From Pseudomonas trivialis (GTDB lineage: Bacteria; Pseudomonadota; Gammaproteobacteria; Pseudomonadales; Pseudomonadaceae): a stretch of DNA of 64,000 bases. Below, piece after piece: positions 34,363-44,196 of the stretch; positions within the stretch are counted from its first letter, which is position 1, and the number at the start of each line of letters is the position of its first letter. The stretch spans positions 186,001 through 250,000 of the forward strand of contig NZ_JYLK01000006.1 of NCBI RefSeq assembly GCF_001439805.1. The letters run 5' to 3'. The notes below the pieces were generated by a model that was not told the DNA's origin, did no database searches, and saw only the letters and a program-made list of their open reading frames with translations. Made by a program: the position numbers and the translations under genes.

Positions 34363-35148
34363 ATGAAACCTATGTTCAAAGGCCTGATGCTGGCAGGATC
34401 CCTGCTGGCCGGCGGCCAGGCCATGGCCGATGATTTGCTGCAGTGGCAGAACAACAGCCTGACCTACCTGTGGGGCAAAAACTTTACGGTCAACCCGCAG
34501 ATCCAGCAAACCGTGACCTTCGAACATGCCGACGCCTGGAAATACGGCGACAACTTCTTCTTCCTCGACCGCATCTTTTATAACGGCAAGGAAGACGGCA
34601 ACGTCGGCCCGAACACCTACTACGGTGAGTTCAGCCCGCGCCTGTCATTCGGCAAGATTCTGCACAAGGACCTGTCGCTGGGCCCGATCAAGGACGTGTT
34701 GCTGGCCTTCACCTACGAGTTCGGCGAAGGCGATAACGAGTCCTACCTGCTCGGCCCGGCCTTTGATTTGAACATCCCGGGTTTCGACTATTTCCAGCTG
34801 AACGTCTACCAGCGCCAGACCGAAGGCAATCGCCCGGGTGACGGTGTCTGGCAGATCACACCGGTGTGGGCCTACACCCTGCCGGTGGGTAATTCGAACA
34901 TCCTGATTGATGGTTTCATCGACTGGGTCGTGGACAACGACCGTAACGCCCGCGGCACCTACCACGCCAACCTGCACTTCAACCCGCAGGTTAAATACGA
35001 CCTGGGCAAGGCGCTGCACTGGGGCGAAAAGCAGCTGTACGTCGGTTTCGAGTACGACTACTGGAAGAACAAATACGGCATCGAAGATTCCGGCGCGTTC
35101 AAGACCACCCAGGACACGGCAAGCTTTTTGGTCAAGTATCACTTCTAA
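34363..35148 (+). CDS. tsx: Tsx-like nucleoside-specific outer-membrane channel
   Basis: This 261-residue protein has a signal peptide (about residues 1-22, ending GGQAMA) and a 12-strand-type barrel that matches Tsx/OmpK: SLTYLWGKNFTV, YYGEFSPRLSFGKI, VNPQ/FNPQVKYDLGKALH and the C-terminal aromatic SFLVKYHF. In the Tsx family it lets nucleosides cross the outer membrane, so it fits the purine block. It has its own candidate sigma-54 promoter. The 3' end overlaps the convergent patatin gene by 17 nt. Confidence 0.9.
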   Translation: MKPMFKGLMLAGSLLAGGQAMADDLLQWQNNSLTYLWGKNFTVNPQIQQTVTFEHADAWKYGDNFFFLDRIFYNGKEDGNVGPNTYYGEFSPRLSFGKILHKDLSLGPIKDVLLAFTYEFGEGDNESYLLGPAFDLNIPGFDYFQLNVYQRQTEGNRPGDGVWQITPVWAYTLPVGNSNILIDGFIDWVVDNDRNARGTYHANLHFNPQVKYDLGKALHWGEKQLYVGFEYDYWKNKYGIEDSGAFKTTQDTASFLVKYHF

Positions 35149-36280
35149 ACGTTGATGGGGGCAGGCCGAGGAATCGCGTGATTTCCTCGCGCTTGGCCAA
35201 CGCATCGCGCCTGCCCAACTCAATCAACTCGCTGCAATACCCCGCCTCGAACAACAAGTAACTCAACACCCCCGCCCCACTTGTCTTCGTCGCTCCCGGC
35301 CCCTTCAGAAACACTCGCAGCGCCGCCGGCAACTCTTGCCGATGCCGTGCGGCAATTTCATCCAGCGGCTGGCTGGGCGCGATCACCAGCACCTCCACTG
35401 CCGCAACGCCAGGCGCGGCATGGCTGAACTGGTTCAAGCGTTCCAGCAGTTCGATATCACTCTCCAGGCTGTCGATGAACGTGCTGTTGAGCAGATGCCC
35501 GCCGATCTGCGCCAGGGTCGGTTGCTGACCGGTGAAGCTGCGCGGCATTGAGGGTTCATGGCTGCGAGGGTTGCCGCTGACACCCACCACCAGCACCCGA
35601 CTGGCGCCCAGGTGCAGCGCCGGACTGATCGGGGCGGATTGACGCACCGCGCCGTCGCCGAAGAATTCCTCGTCGAGTTTTACCGGGGCGAACAGCAAGG
35701 GGATCGCGGAGCTTGCCAGCAGGTGTTCGACGGTCAGTTGCGTGGGGACGCCGATGCGCCGATGGCGCAGCCAGGACTCAATGGTGCCGCCACCCTGATA
35801 GAAGGTCACCGCTTGCCCGGATTCATAACCGAAAGCCGTCACCGCGACGGCATGCAGGTGCCTGTTGCGGATCGCCTCATTGATGCCCGGCAAGTGCAGT
35901 TTGTCCTGCAACAAATCGCGCAGGGGCGAGCTGTCGAGCAAGGCCACCGGAAATTGCCGGCCAATGCCGAGCAGGCTGTGGATGAAAAACCGACTGGCCT
36001 GGCGAACGACCCCGGGCCAGTCGCTGCGCACCACCTGATGGCTGCCAACACCCTGCCAGAACGCCGTAAGCCGTTGGATCGCCGCGCGAAAATCCATCGC
36101 GCCACTGGCCAGGCTCACCGCATTGATTGCCCCGGCCGAGGTGCCGACGATTACCGGAAACGGATTGGGCGCACCGGGCGGCAACAGCTCGGCAATCGCC
36201 GCCAGTACCCCCACCTGATAGGCCGCTCGCGCCCCGCCGCCGGAAAGAATCAAGCCTGTGACCGGTTCGGCTGGACGCAT
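35132..36280 (-). CDS. Patatin-like phospholipase
   Basis: This 382-residue cytoplasmic lipid hydrolase has the patatin oxyanion motif SGGGARAAYQVG, the nucleophile elbow GTSAG and the Asp of the dyad in EFFGDGAVRQ (DG[A/G]). It lacks a signal peptide. The C-terminal extension of about 150 residues is typical of Pseudomonas members. It lies 30 nt upstream of lpxL on the same strand in a probable operon, so a link to membrane lipid turnover is likely. Ribosome site GGAGTG. Confidence 0.88.
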   Translation of the reverse strand: MRPAEPVTGLILSGGGARAAYQVGVLAAIAELLPPGAPNPFPVIVGTSAGAINAVSLASGAMDFRAAIQRLTAFWQGVGSHQVVRSDWPGVVRQASRFFIHSLLGIGRQFPVALLDSSPLRDLLQDKLHLPGINEAIRNRHLHAVAVTAFGYESGQAVTFYQGGGTIESWLRHRRIGVPTQLTVEHLLASSAIPLLFAPVKLDEEFFGDGAVRQSAPISPALHLGASRVLVVGVSGNPRSHEPSMPRSFTGQQPTLAQIGGHLLNSTFIDSLESDIELLERLNQFSHAAPGVAAVEVLVIAPSQPLDEIAARHRQELPAALRVFLKGPGATKTSGAGVLSYLLFEAGYCSELIELGRRDALAKREEITRFLGLPPSTFRSDT

Positions 36281-36310
36281 TGCATCACTCCATGGTGGGG
36301 AAAACGGCGG

Positions 36311-37246
36311 TTATCGACGACGTTTTTCGTACAGCTTGGGCTCGCCCGGTGGCCGGCTCTTGAAGCGGCGATGGGTCCACAAATATTGCTCGGGGCATTC
36401 ACGCACTGCGGCTTCGACCCACTGATTGATGCGCAGGCCGTCGACTTCATCGCTCTCGCCGGGGAAATCGGTCAATGGCGCGTGGATCACCAGACGATAG
36501 CCGCTGCCGTCGGCCAGACGCTCCTGGGTGAACGGCACCACCAGCGCCTTGCCCAGTTTGGCGAACTTGCTGGTGGCGGTCACGGTGGCGGCCTGGATGC
36601 CGAACAGCGGCACGAAAACGCTCTGCTTGGCGCCATAGTCCTGGTCGGGCGCGTACCAGATGGCGCGCCCGGCGCGCAGCAGCTTGAGCATGCCGCGCAC
36701 GTCTTCGCGCTCCACCGCCAGCGAGTCGAGGTTGTGCCGCTCGCGGCCACGGCGCTGGATATAGTCGAACAGCGGGTTGCCGTGCTCGCGGTACATGCCG
36801 TCGATGGTGTGCTTCTGGCCAAGCAGGGCGGCGCCGATTTCCAGGGTGGTGAAGTGCAGGGCCATGAGGATCACGCCCTTGCCCTCCCGTTGCGCCTGCT
36901 TGAGGTGTTCAAGCCCTTCGACGTGGGCCAGGCGCGCCAGCCGCTGGCGCGACCACCACCAGCTCATGGCCATTTCGAAGAAGGCGATGCCGGTGGAGGC
37001 GAAGTTTTCCTTGAGCAGGCGCTTGCGCTCCTGGGCGGTCTTGTGCGGGAAACACAGCTCAAGGTTGCGCGCGGCGATGCGGCGACGCTCGCCGGCCACG
37101 CGGTACATGCCCGCGCCCAGCAGGCGACCAATGGTCAGCAGCGCGCGGTACGGCAATTGGGTGACCAGCCACAGCAGGCCGAGCCCCAGCCATAACAGCC
37201 AAAAACGCGGGTGAAAAAATGCAGCTCGAAAACGCGGGCGATCCAT
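36311..37246 (-). CDS. lpxL: Lipid A lauroyl acyltransferase
   Basis: This 311-residue inner-membrane enzyme adds the secondary lauroyl chain to the lipid A precursor. It has the HtrB/LpxL pattern: an N-terminal membrane helix ([18 protein letters not shown]), [14 protein letters not shown], the acyltransferase HX4E motif ALHFTTLE and YAPDQDYG. Start [14 protein letters not shown] at 37246. A longer upstream frame exists only because minC is in the opposite strand. Confidence 0.9.
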   Translation of the reverse strand: MDRPRFRAAFFHPRFWLLWLGLGLLWLVTQLPYRALLTIGRLLGAGMYRVAGERRRIAARNLELCFPHKTAQERKRLLKENFASTGIAFFEMAMSWWWSRQRLARLAHVEGLEHLKQAQREGKGVILMALHFTTLEIGAALLGQKHTIDGMYREHGNPLFDYIQRRGRERHNLDSLAVEREDVRGMLKLLRAGRAIWYAPDQDYGAKQSVFVPLFGIQAATVTATSKFAKLGKALVVPFTQERLADGSGYRLVIHAPLTDFPGESDEVDGLRINQWVEAAVRECPEQYLWTHRRFKSRPPGEPKLYEKRRR

Positions 37247-37364
37247 TACAGATTCCGGTAAAGACAGGGCCGCGCATTCTACAACGGTTCGACTCGGCTT
37301 GCGGCCAGTGGATGTTCTCGTTATAAGTCTCGACACTTTTCGTGACAAGCCGCTTTTGCCGACC

Positions 37365-38102
37365 ATGAGCCAAACCGAACCGCTAGACCAAGATCCCGTG
37401 TTCCAGCTGAAAGGCAGCATGCTCGCCATCACTGTGCTGGAACTGGCCCGCAACGACCTCGACGCCCTGGACCGCCAGCTCGCCGCCAAGGTCGCCCTCG
37501 CGCCGAACTTCTTCAACAATGCCCCGCTGGTGCTGGCCCTGGACAAACTGCCCGCCGGCCAGGGCGCTGTCGACCTGCCCGGCCTGATGCGCGTCTGCCG
37601 CTCCCACGGCTTGCGCACCCTGGCGATTCGCGCCAGCCGGATCGAAGACATTGCCGCGGCCATCGCAATTGAATTGCCCGTACTGCCACCGTCCGGCGCG
37701 CGCGAGCGTGCGCTGGATCCAGGCGAAGGCGAGGTGAAGAAAAAACCGGAAAAACCGGCGGAACCACTGATCAGGCCTACAAAGATCATCACCACCCCCG
37801 TACGCGGCGGGCAGCAGATTTACGCCCAGGGCGGCGACCTTGTTGTAGTCTCCTCGGTCAGCCCCGGCGCGGAACTTCTCGCCGATGGCAACATCCATGT
37901 ATACGGTCCGATGCGCGGCCGTGCACTTGCCGGCATCAAGGGTGATACCAGGGCCCGTATTTTCTGCCAGCAGTTGACCGCTGAGCTGGTATCCATCGCG
38001 GGTCAGTACAAGGTTGCCGAAGATTTACGCCGCGACCCGCTGTGGGGCGCCGGGGTCCAGGTCAGCCTGTCGGGCGATGTGTTGAACATCACCCGTCTTT
38101 AA
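37365..38102 (+). CDS. minC: Septum-site-determining protein MinC
   Basis: This 245-residue inhibitor of FtsZ polymerisation has an N-terminal FtsZ-binding domain ([20 protein letters not shown]) and, after a Pro/Lys linker ([10 protein letters not shown]), a C-terminal beta-helix domain with [32 protein letters not shown] and GRALAG. Start [10 protein letters not shown] at 37365. It diverges from lpxL and is separated from minD by 199 nt. Confidence 0.95.
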   Translation: MSQTEPLDQDPVFQLKGSMLAITVLELARNDLDALDRQLAAKVALAPNFFNNAPLVLALDKLPAGQGAVDLPGLMRVCRSHGLRTLAIRASRIEDIAAAIAIELPVLPPSGARERALDPGEGEVKKKPEKPAEPLIRPTKIITTPVRGGQQIYAQGGDLVVVSSVSPGAELLADGNIHVYGPMRGRALAGIKGDTRARIFCQQLTAELVSIAGQYKVAEDLRRDPLWGAGVQVSLSGDVLNITRL

Positions 38103-38301
38103 CGGATACTGCCGCATTTTCCAAGCATCTCTAGACTCTGATAGCAAAGCGAAACCGGCAATACTTGCGTAGGAATAACTGAAAGTTGGCGTCCCCCGTG
38201 GAAACCGAGTCTTTTTCCTGCACAGGCTGTCCGCCTGCAGCGAGTTCCAAGAGATGTTTTTCAGGGGCTGAAAAGTCCTTTTTCCTTAGGGGTGAAACAC
38301 C

Positions 38302-39114
38302 TTGGCCAAGATTCTCGTGGTTACATCCGGCAAGGGTGGTGTGGGTAAGACCACCACCAGCGCCGCTATCGGTACCGGCCTCGCACTGCGCGGCCACAAG
38401 ACAGTCATCGTCGACTTCGACGTCGGTTTGCGTAACCTCGACCTGATCATGGGTTGCGAGCGCCGCGTGGTGTACGACTTCGTCAACGTGGTAAACGGCG
38501 AAGCCAACCTGCAGCAGGCCCTGATCAAGGACAAGCGTCTTGAGAACCTGTACGTGCTGGCCGCCAGCCAGACCCGTGACAAGGACGCGCTGACCAAGGA
38601 AGGCGTGGGCAAAGTCCTCGCCGAACTGAAGGAAACCTTCGAATACGTGGTGTGCGACTCCCCGGCCGGTATCGAAACCGGTGCTCACCTGGCGATGTAC
38701 TTCGCCGATGAAGCCATTGTGGTCACCAACCCGGAAGTGTCCTCGGTACGTGACTCGGACCGCATGCTCGGCCTGCTGGCCAGCAAGTCCCAGCGCGCCG
38801 AGAAAGGCGAAGAGCCGATCAAGGAACACCTGCTGCTCACCCGCTACAACCCTGAGCGCGTCAGCAATGGCGAAATGCTCGGCGTGGAAGACGTCAAGGA
38901 CATCCTCGCAGTGACCCTGCTGGGTGTAATCCCGGAATCCCAGGCGGTGCTCAAGGCTTCCAACCAGGGCGTGCCGGTGATTCTCGATGACCAGAGCGAC
39001 GCCGGCCAGGCCTACAGCGATGCGGTTGACCGCCTGCTGGGCAAGACCGTTGACCATCGCTTCCTCGACGTCAAGAAGAAGGGATTCTTCGAGCGTATCT
39101 TCGGAGGCAATTGA
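38302..39114 (+). CDS. minD: Septum-site ATPase MinD
   Basis: This 270-residue ATPase has the deviant Walker A motif GKGGVGKTT, VDFDVGLRNLDL and the C-terminal amphipathic membrane-targeting helix (KKKGFFERIF). With MinC and MinE it restricts division to midcell. It uses a TTG start at 38302 (MAKILVV) with TAGGGGTG upstream. The 199-nt gap from minC holds no gene and probably carries a promoter for minDE. Confidence 0.97.
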   Translation: MAKILVVTSGKGGVGKTTTSAAIGTGLALRGHKTVIVDFDVGLRNLDLIMGCERRVVYDFVNVVNGEANLQQALIKDKRLENLYVLAASQTRDKDALTKEGVGKVLAELKETFEYVVCDSPAGIETGAHLAMYFADEAIVVTNPEVSSVRDSDRMLGLLASKSQRAEKGEEPIKEHLLLTRYNPERVSNGEMLGVEDVKDILAVTLLGVIPESQAVLKASNQGVPVILDDQSDAGQAYSDAVDRLLGKTVDHRFLDVKKKGFFERIFGGN

Positions 39115-39117
39115 ACA

Positions 39118-39372
39118 ATGAAATTTCTCGACTTCTTTCGCGCCAACAAAAAGCCAAGTACCGCGTCGGTCGCGAAAGAGCGTCTACAGATCATCGTGGC
39201 GCACGAACGCGGCCAACGCAGCACCCCGGACTACCTGCCAGCCTTGCAGAAGGAACTGGTTGAAGTGATCCGCAAGTACGTCAATATCGGCAACGATGAC
39301 GTGCATGTCGCCCTGGAAAATGACGGCAGTTGCTCGATTCTGGAACTCAATATCACCCTGCCCGATCGTTGA
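39118..39372 (+). CDS. minE: MinE, topological specificity factor
   Basis: This 84-residue partner of MinD starts [12 protein letters not shown] (amphipathic membrane helix) and continues with the MinD-binding [11 protein letters not shown] segment and the dimer domain [15 protein letters not shown]. It stimulates MinD ATPase and drives pole-to-pole oscillation. The gap to minD is 3 nt. Confidence 0.96.
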   Translation: MKFLDFFRANKKPSTASVAKERLQIIVAHERGQRSTPDYLPALQKELVEVIRKYVNIGNDDVHVALENDGSCSILELNITLPDR

Positions 39373-39391
39373 TCGAACAGGCAGCCGCTGC

Positions 39392-39442
39392 GGCGGCTCG
39401 GTCACCTTGATCCCTGTGCGGGAACCGGGTGGTCGAGCCGCC
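39392..39442. other. Imperfect long hairpin between minE and the RluA-type gene
   Basis: GGCGGCTCG at 39392-39400 pairs with CGAGCCGCC at 39434-39442, and the inner sequence can partly pair. It lies 20-95 nt after the minE stop and 27 nt before the next start. There is no T-run, so it may act as a weak terminator or attenuator. Confidence 0.4.
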
Positions 39443-39468
39443 GTTGGCGTTTGTTACGAGGCTGTTTA

Positions 39469-40104
39469 ATGCCGCTGTCCAACATCCATATCCTGCATCA
39501 GGATGCCGCCGTCCTGGTGGTGAACAAACCGACCCTGCTGCTCTCGGTGCCCGGTCGGGCCGACGACAACAAGGATTGCCTGATCACCCGCCTGCAGGAA
39601 AACGGCTACCCCGAAGCGCGCATCGTGCATCGCCTGGATTGGGAAACCTCGGGGATCATCCTGCTGGCGCGGGACGCGGATTCCCATCGCGAACTGTCTC
39701 GCCAGTTTCACGACCGCGAAACAGAAAAAGCCTACACCGCCCTGGCCTGGGGCCAGCCGGCGCTGGACAGCGGCAGCATCGACCTGCCCCTGCGCTATGA
39801 CCCACCGACCAAACCGCGCCACGTGGTGGACCACGAATTCGGCAAGCACGCGCTGACCTTCTGGAAGGTGCTGGAACGTTGCGGCGACTGGTGCCGTGTG
39901 GAACTGACGCCGATCACCGGGCGCTCGCACCAGTTGCGCGTGCATATGCTTTCCATCGGCCACCCATTGCTCGGGGATGGCCTGTATGCCCACGCGCAAG
40001 CCCTGGCCGCATGGCCGCGCCTGTGCCTGCATGCGAGCATGCTGAGCTTTACGCATCCGCAAAGTGGCGAGCGCTTGCGCTTCGAGTGCCCTGCGCCGTT
40101 CTAA
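39469..40104 (+). CDS. RluA-family pseudouridine synthase
   Basis: This 211-residue enzyme has the catalytic motif HRLDWETSG with the Asp nucleophile. The other family motifs are AYTALAWG, the [10 protein letters not shown] segment and HASMLSF. There is no S4 domain, as in RluA itself (dual 23S rRNA/tRNA specificity), so that is the closest match; the target is not certain. ACGAGG precedes the ATG at 39469. Next to the min genes, as in many Pseudomonas. Confidence 0.9.
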   Translation: MPLSNIHILHQDAAVLVVNKPTLLLSVPGRADDNKDCLITRLQENGYPEARIVHRLDWETSGIILLARDADSHRELSRQFHDRETEKAYTALAWGQPALDSGSIDLPLRYDPPTKPRHVVDHEFGKHALTFWKVLERCGDWCRVELTPITGRSHQLRVHMLSIGHPLLGDGLYAHAQALAAWPRLCLHASMLSFTHPQSGERLRFECPAPF

Positions 40105-40124
40105 AGCTGCAAATGCATTAAAAA

Positions 40125-40153
40125 TGTGGGAGGTGGGCTTGCCCCCGCCCACA
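40125..40153. repeat. REP element
   Basis: TGTGGGAGGTGGGCTTGCCCCCGCCCACA is a single REP, 21 nt after the pseudouridine synthase stop. Confidence 0.8.
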
Positions 40154-40216
40154 TTTGTACTGTGCACTTCTGACCATCGAACGGTAAACTCCGCGCATTG
40201 CTGTCTGGAGCTATTT

Positions 40217-41506
40217 ATGCGCGAAGCGTTGAATCAAGGCCTGATCGACTTTCTCAAGGCCTCCCCTACTCCCTTTCATGCTACTGCCGCCCTCGCCCAG
40301 CGCCTGGAAGCGGCCGGCTACCAGCGTCTCGACGAGCGCGACACGTGGACCACCGAGGTCAACGGTCGCTACTACGTCACCCGTAACGATTCCTCGATCA
40401 TCGCCTTCAAGCTCGGCCGTCAGTCGCCGCTGCAGGACGGCATCCGCATGGTCGGCGCCCACACCGACAGCCCGTGCCTGCGCGTGAAACCTCAGCCCGA
40501 GCTGCAACGCCAGGGCTTCTGGCAGTTGGGTGTGGAAGTCTACGGCGGCGCACTGCTGGCGCCGTGGTTCGACCGCGACCTGTCACTGGCCGGCCGCGTG
40601 ACCTTCCGCCGCGACGGCAAGGTCGAAAGCCAGTTGATCGACTTCAAACTGCCGATCGCCATCATTCCCAATCTGGCCATTCACCTGAACCGAGAAGCCA
40701 ACCAGGGCTGGACGATCAATGCCCAGACCGAACTGCCGCCGATCCTTGCGCAGTTTGCCGGTGACGAGCGTGTGGACTTCCGCGCCGTGCTCACCGATCA
40801 ACTGGCCCGCGAACATGGCTTGAACGCCGATGTGGTGCTCGACTACGAGCTGAGTTTCTACGACACCCAAAGCGCGGCCGTGATTGGCCTGCACGGCGAC
40901 TTCATCGCCGGCGCGCGCCTGGACAACCTGCTGTCGTGCTACGCCGGCCTGCAGGCCCTGCTCACCAGCGACAGCGACGAAACCTGCGTGCTGGTGTGCA
41001 ACGACCACGAAGAAGTCGGCTCCTGCTCGGCTTGCGGTGCCGATGGCCCGATGCTCGAACAGACCCTGCGCCGCCTGTTGCCCGAAGGCGAAGAGTTCGT
41101 GCGCACCCTCCAGAAATCCCTGCTGGTGTCGGCGGACAACGCCCACGGCGTGCACCCCAACTATGCCGAAAAGCACGACGCCAACCACGGTCCCAAGCTC
41201 AATGCCGGCCCGGTGATCAAGGTCAACAGCAACCAGCGCTACGCCACCAACAGCGAAACCGCAGGCTTCTTCCGCCACCTGTGCATGGCCCAGGAAGTGC
41301 CGGTGCAGAGCTTCGTGGTGCGCAGCGACATGGGCTGCGGCTCGACCATCGGCCCGATCACCGCGAGCCACCTGGGTGTGCGCACCGTGGACATCGGCCT
41401 GCCGACATTCGCCATGCATTCGATCCGCGAACTGTGCGGCAGCCATGACCTGGCGCATCTGGTGAAGGTACTCGGCGCGTTCTACACCAGTCGCGACCTG
41501 CCCTGA
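40217..41506 (+). CDS. apeB: M18-family aspartyl aminopeptidase
   Basis: This 429-residue zinc aminopeptidase removes N-terminal acidic residues. Metal ligands and catalytic motifs of family M18 are [30 protein letters not shown] and the C-terminal [13 protein letters not shown]. It is cytoplasmic. The start at 40217 (MREALNQGL) fits relatives; an upstream in-frame start at 40064 runs through the REP element. It stands alone. Confidence 0.93.
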   Translation: MREALNQGLIDFLKASPTPFHATAALAQRLEAAGYQRLDERDTWTTEVNGRYYVTRNDSSIIAFKLGRQSPLQDGIRMVGAHTDSPCLRVKPQPELQRQGFWQLGVEVYGGALLAPWFDRDLSLAGRVTFRRDGKVESQLIDFKLPIAIIPNLAIHLNREANQGWTINAQTELPPILAQFAGDERVDFRAVLTDQLAREHGLNADVVLDYELSFYDTQSAAVIGLHGDFIAGARLDNLLSCYAGLQALLTSDSDETCVLVCNDHEEVGSCSACGADGPMLEQTLRRLLPEGEEFVRTLQKSLLVSADNAHGVHPNYAEKHDANHGPKLNAGPVIKVNSNQRYATNSETAGFFRHLCMAQEVPVQSFVVRSDMGCGSTIGPITASHLGVRTVDIGLPTFAMHSIRELCGSHDLAHLVKVLGAFYTSRDLP

Positions 41507-41534
41507 TGTGGAAGGGGGCTCGCTCCCTTCCCAC
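41507..41534. repeat. REP element
   Basis: TGTGGAAGGGGGCTCGCTCCCTTCCCAC is a slightly degenerate REP that begins directly after the aminopeptidase stop. Confidence 0.7.
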
Positions 41535-41611
41535 TTTTCCCGCCAAACTGGCTGAATGCCGCGTGCAATCGTACACTCGGTCAATCCGTCGTTCTCAAGG
41601 TTGACCGCCTC

Positions 41612-43783
41612 GTGCTTTCCCGTCTGTTCGCCCTGCCCTGCTACCTGTTGATCGCCCTACTCACTCTGCTGCCGCTCTCATCTGCACAGGCCGTGGGCCT
41701 GCCCGGCCTCTTGGGCAGTGGCACCAAGACCCAACCCCAGGCAGAAGTGCCGTTGGGCCAGTCGCTCGACGAGGTGATCAAGACCCTGGAAAACGACCAG
41801 CAGCGCACCCAACTGCTGAGCGACCTGAAGAAACTGCGGGCCGCCACGCAAAAGGCCCAGCCGGTGGCCGAGCAAGGCGTGCTGGGGTTGATCGGCAGTA
41901 CGTTGACGGGCCTCGAATCACAATTCTCCGGGGCTGACAGCCCATTGGGGCGTTGGTCCAGTGAAGTCGATCAGGCCAGGGACGAATTGAGCGCCCTGAT
42001 GCTACCGGCCACTGAATGGCTGCCAATCATCTTCGGTTTTGCCTTGATCCTCGCGGTGTGGAGTCTGCTGGCTGCCGCGCTGATCTGGCTGAGCCACCGG
42101 TTGCGCGAGCGCTTTGGCCTGCCCGAGGAACTGCCGCAACACCCGCGCACCTGGGACATGCTGCGCTTCGCCCTGCGCAAGCTCGGTCCGTGGCTGATCG
42201 CGTTGGTGATCACCGTGTACCTGAGCTACGCGCTGCCCTCGTCGCTGGGTAAATCCCTGGCGATGGTGCTGGCCTATGCGTTGGTGGTGGGCACCTGTTT
42301 CTCGGCGATCTGCGTGATTGCCTTTTCCCTGCTCGACGGACCGCATCGCCATCGCGCGCTGTACATCCTGCGCCATCAAGCGTTCCGCCCGCTGTGGCTG
42401 ATCGGCAGTTTCGCTGCCTTCGGCGAGGCCCTGAGCGACCCGCGCATGATGCAGGCGCTGGGACAGCACCTGGCCCACACCGCCGCGACCGTGGCCAATG
42501 TGATGGCCGCGCTGTCCACCGGCGTGTTTATCCTGCGCTTTCGCCGGCCGATTGCGCACCTGATCCGCAACCAGCCGCTGTCACGCCGCCTCAATCGCCG
42601 CGCCATCAGCGACACCCTGTCGATCATCGGCTCGTTCTGGTACCTCCCGGCGCTGCTGCTGGTGGGCATCTCGCTATTTGCCACGTTTCTGTCTGCCGGC
42701 GACACCAGCACCGCCCTGCGCCAATCGTTGCTGTGCACGGTGTTGCTGGTGTTGTGCATGGTCATCAACGGCCTGGTACGCCGGCACGCCCTCAAGCCGC
42801 TGCGCGGGCACAAGCGCCATGCGCTGTACTCCGAGCGCCTGAAAAACTTCGTCTACACCCTGGCCCACCTGGCGGTGTGGCTGGTGTTCATCGAACTGGG
42901 CCTGCGGGTATGGGGCCTGTCGCTGATCCGCTTTACCGAAGGCGATGGCCATGAAATCAGCGTCAAGCTGTTCGGCCTGGGCGGCACGCTGCTGTTCGCC
43001 TGGCTGATCTGGATCCTCAGCGACACCGCGATTCACCACGCCCTGACCCGCTCGCGCAAGGGCCTGGCCAATGCGCGTGCGCAGACCATGATGCCGTTGA
43101 TCCGCAACGTGCTGTTCGTGACCATCTTCATCATCGCGGCCATCGTCGCCCTGGCGAACATGGGCATGAACGTCACGCCGCTGCTGGCCGGTGCCGGTGT
43201 GATCGGCCTGGCCATCGGTTTTGGCGCGCAGTCGCTGGTGGCGGACCTGATCACCGGCCTGTTCATCATCATCGAAGACTCCCTGGCCATCGATGACTAC
43301 GTGGACGTCGGTGGTCACCTTGGCACGGTCGAAGGCCTGACCATCCGCACCGTGCGCCTGCGCGACATTGATGGCATCGTGCACACCATCCCGTTCAGCG
43401 AAATCAAGAGCATCAAGAACTACTCGCGCGAGTTCGGCTACGCGATCTTCCGTGTGGCGATCCCCTACAACATGGAAATCGACGATGCGATCAAGCTGAT
43501 GCGCGATGTCGGCCAGAAGATGCGCAACGACCCGCTGCAACGGCGCAATATCTGGTCGCCGCTGGAGATTCAGGGGGTGGAGAGTTTCGAGTCGGGCAGC
43601 GCGATCCTGCGCGCGCGGTTCAAGACCGCGCCGATCAAGCAATGGGAAGTGTCGCGAGCGTTCAATCTGGCGCTCAAGCGGCAGTTGGACGAGGCCGGAA
43701 TGGATCTGGCGACGCCGCGCTTGAGTGTGCAGGTAGTGACGGCGGGATTGGAAAAAGACAAGTCGCAAGGCAGCGCGAATTAA
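41612..43783 (+). CDS. Large MscS-family mechanosensitive channel
   Basis: This 723-residue protein begins with a signal peptide (YLLIALLTLLPLSSAQAV) and a periplasmic domain of about 100 residues. About ten membrane helices follow and then the MscS core (about residues 510-640) with the pore helix NMGMNVTPLLAGAGVIGLAIGFGAQ and the beta-domain entry DYVDVGGHLG. This layout resembles YbiO-type large channels, which release solutes on osmotic downshock. GTG start at 41612. It lies alone between REP elements. Confidence 0.9.
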   Translation: MLSRLFALPCYLLIALLTLLPLSSAQAVGLPGLLGSGTKTQPQAEVPLGQSLDEVIKTLENDQQRTQLLSDLKKLRAATQKAQPVAEQGVLGLIGSTLTGLESQFSGADSPLGRWSSEVDQARDELSALMLPATEWLPIIFGFALILAVWSLLAAALIWLSHRLRERFGLPEELPQHPRTWDMLRFALRKLGPWLIALVITVYLSYALPSSLGKSLAMVLAYALVVGTCFSAICVIAFSLLDGPHRHRALYILRHQAFRPLWLIGSFAAFGEALSDPRMMQALGQHLAHTAATVANVMAALSTGVFILRFRRPIAHLIRNQPLSRRLNRRAISDTLSIIGSFWYLPALLLVGISLFATFLSAGDTSTALRQSLLCTVLLVLCMVINGLVRRHALKPLRGHKRHALYSERLKNFVYTLAHLAVWLVFIELGLRVWGLSLIRFTEGDGHEISVKLFGLGGTLLFAWLIWILSDTAIHHALTRSRKGLANARAQTMMPLIRNVLFVTIFIIAAIVALANMGMNVTPLLAGAGVIGLAIGFGAQSLVADLITGLFIIIEDSLAIDDYVDVGGHLGTVEGLTIRTVRLRDIDGIVHTIPFSEIKSIKNYSREFGYAIFRVAIPYNMEIDDAIKLMRDVGQKMRNDPLQRRNIWSPLEIQGVESFESGSAILRARFKTAPIKQWEVSRAFNLALKRQLDEAGMDLATPRLSVQVVTAGLEKDKSQGSAN

Positions 43784-43785
43784 AC

Positions 43786-43873
43786 GGTGGGCGGGGCTTG
43801 CTCCCGATGGCTGAGTGTCAGCCGCTGCATGCATTGCTGACCCACCGCTATCGGGAGCAAGCCCCCTCCCACA
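43786..43873. repeat. REPIN
   Basis: GTGGGCGGGGCTTGCTCCCGAT...GTCAGC and its near-complementary right arm ending CCCCCTCCCAC frame about 15 nt. It begins 3 nt after the channel stop and lies 17 nt from the mbtH stop, so it separates converging genes. Confidence 0.88.
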
Positions 43874-43889
43874 TTTTGATCTGAGGTGC

Positions 43890-44111
43890 TTAGGCCAACG
43901 CGGCGCCATCCATTTTCTGGCGCAGGCTCAACGGGCGCATGTCGGTCCAGGTTTCTTCGATGTAAGCCAGGCACTCCTTCTTGAAACCGCTCTTGCCCAC
44001 GGTACGCCAGCCTTCCGGCACGGCTTTGTAGTCAGGCCAGATGGAATACTGTTCTTCGTGGTTGACCACTACCTGAAACAGGATGTCGTCGCGGTCAAAT
44101 ACTGAGGTCAT
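43890..44111 (-). CDS. MbtH-like protein of the pyoverdine system
   Basis: This 73-residue MbtH-fold protein has the family signature [18 protein letters not shown] (conserved Trp residues, SxWP), followed by [14 protein letters not shown]. MbtH proteins bind adenylation domains of non-ribosomal peptide synthetases and are needed for their folding or activity. It follows pvdH by 82 nt, and P. aeruginosa has the same pair, so it most likely serves the pyoverdine synthetases, including PvdL nearby. A separate PvdS-type box lies upstream. Confidence 0.95.
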   Translation of the reverse strand: MTSVFDRDDILFQVVVNHEEQYSIWPDYKAVPEGWRTVGKSGFKKECLAYIEETWTDMRPLSLRQKMDGAALA

Positions 44112-44172
44112 TGCTGTTCTCCATCGCTCAAAGGCTGGCTGCGCACCACGCGCAGCGCTGATATCTGTAGAA

Positions 44173-44196
44173 ACGTACCGGCCGTGTAAAAAATTA
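44173..44196 (-). promoter_or_regulatory. Candidate PvdS (iron-starvation) box before the mbtH-like gene
   Basis: On the minus strand TAATT-N16-CGT. The consensus is TAAAT-N16-CGT, so there is one mismatch. It overlaps the last codon of pvdH and lies 62 nt before the mbtH start. Confidence 0.45.

Noticed and set aside
36311..37795. N-terminally extended lpxL frame reaching into minC
   Set aside because: The extra 183 codons are the antisense of minC; the LpxL family start at 37246 is well supported.
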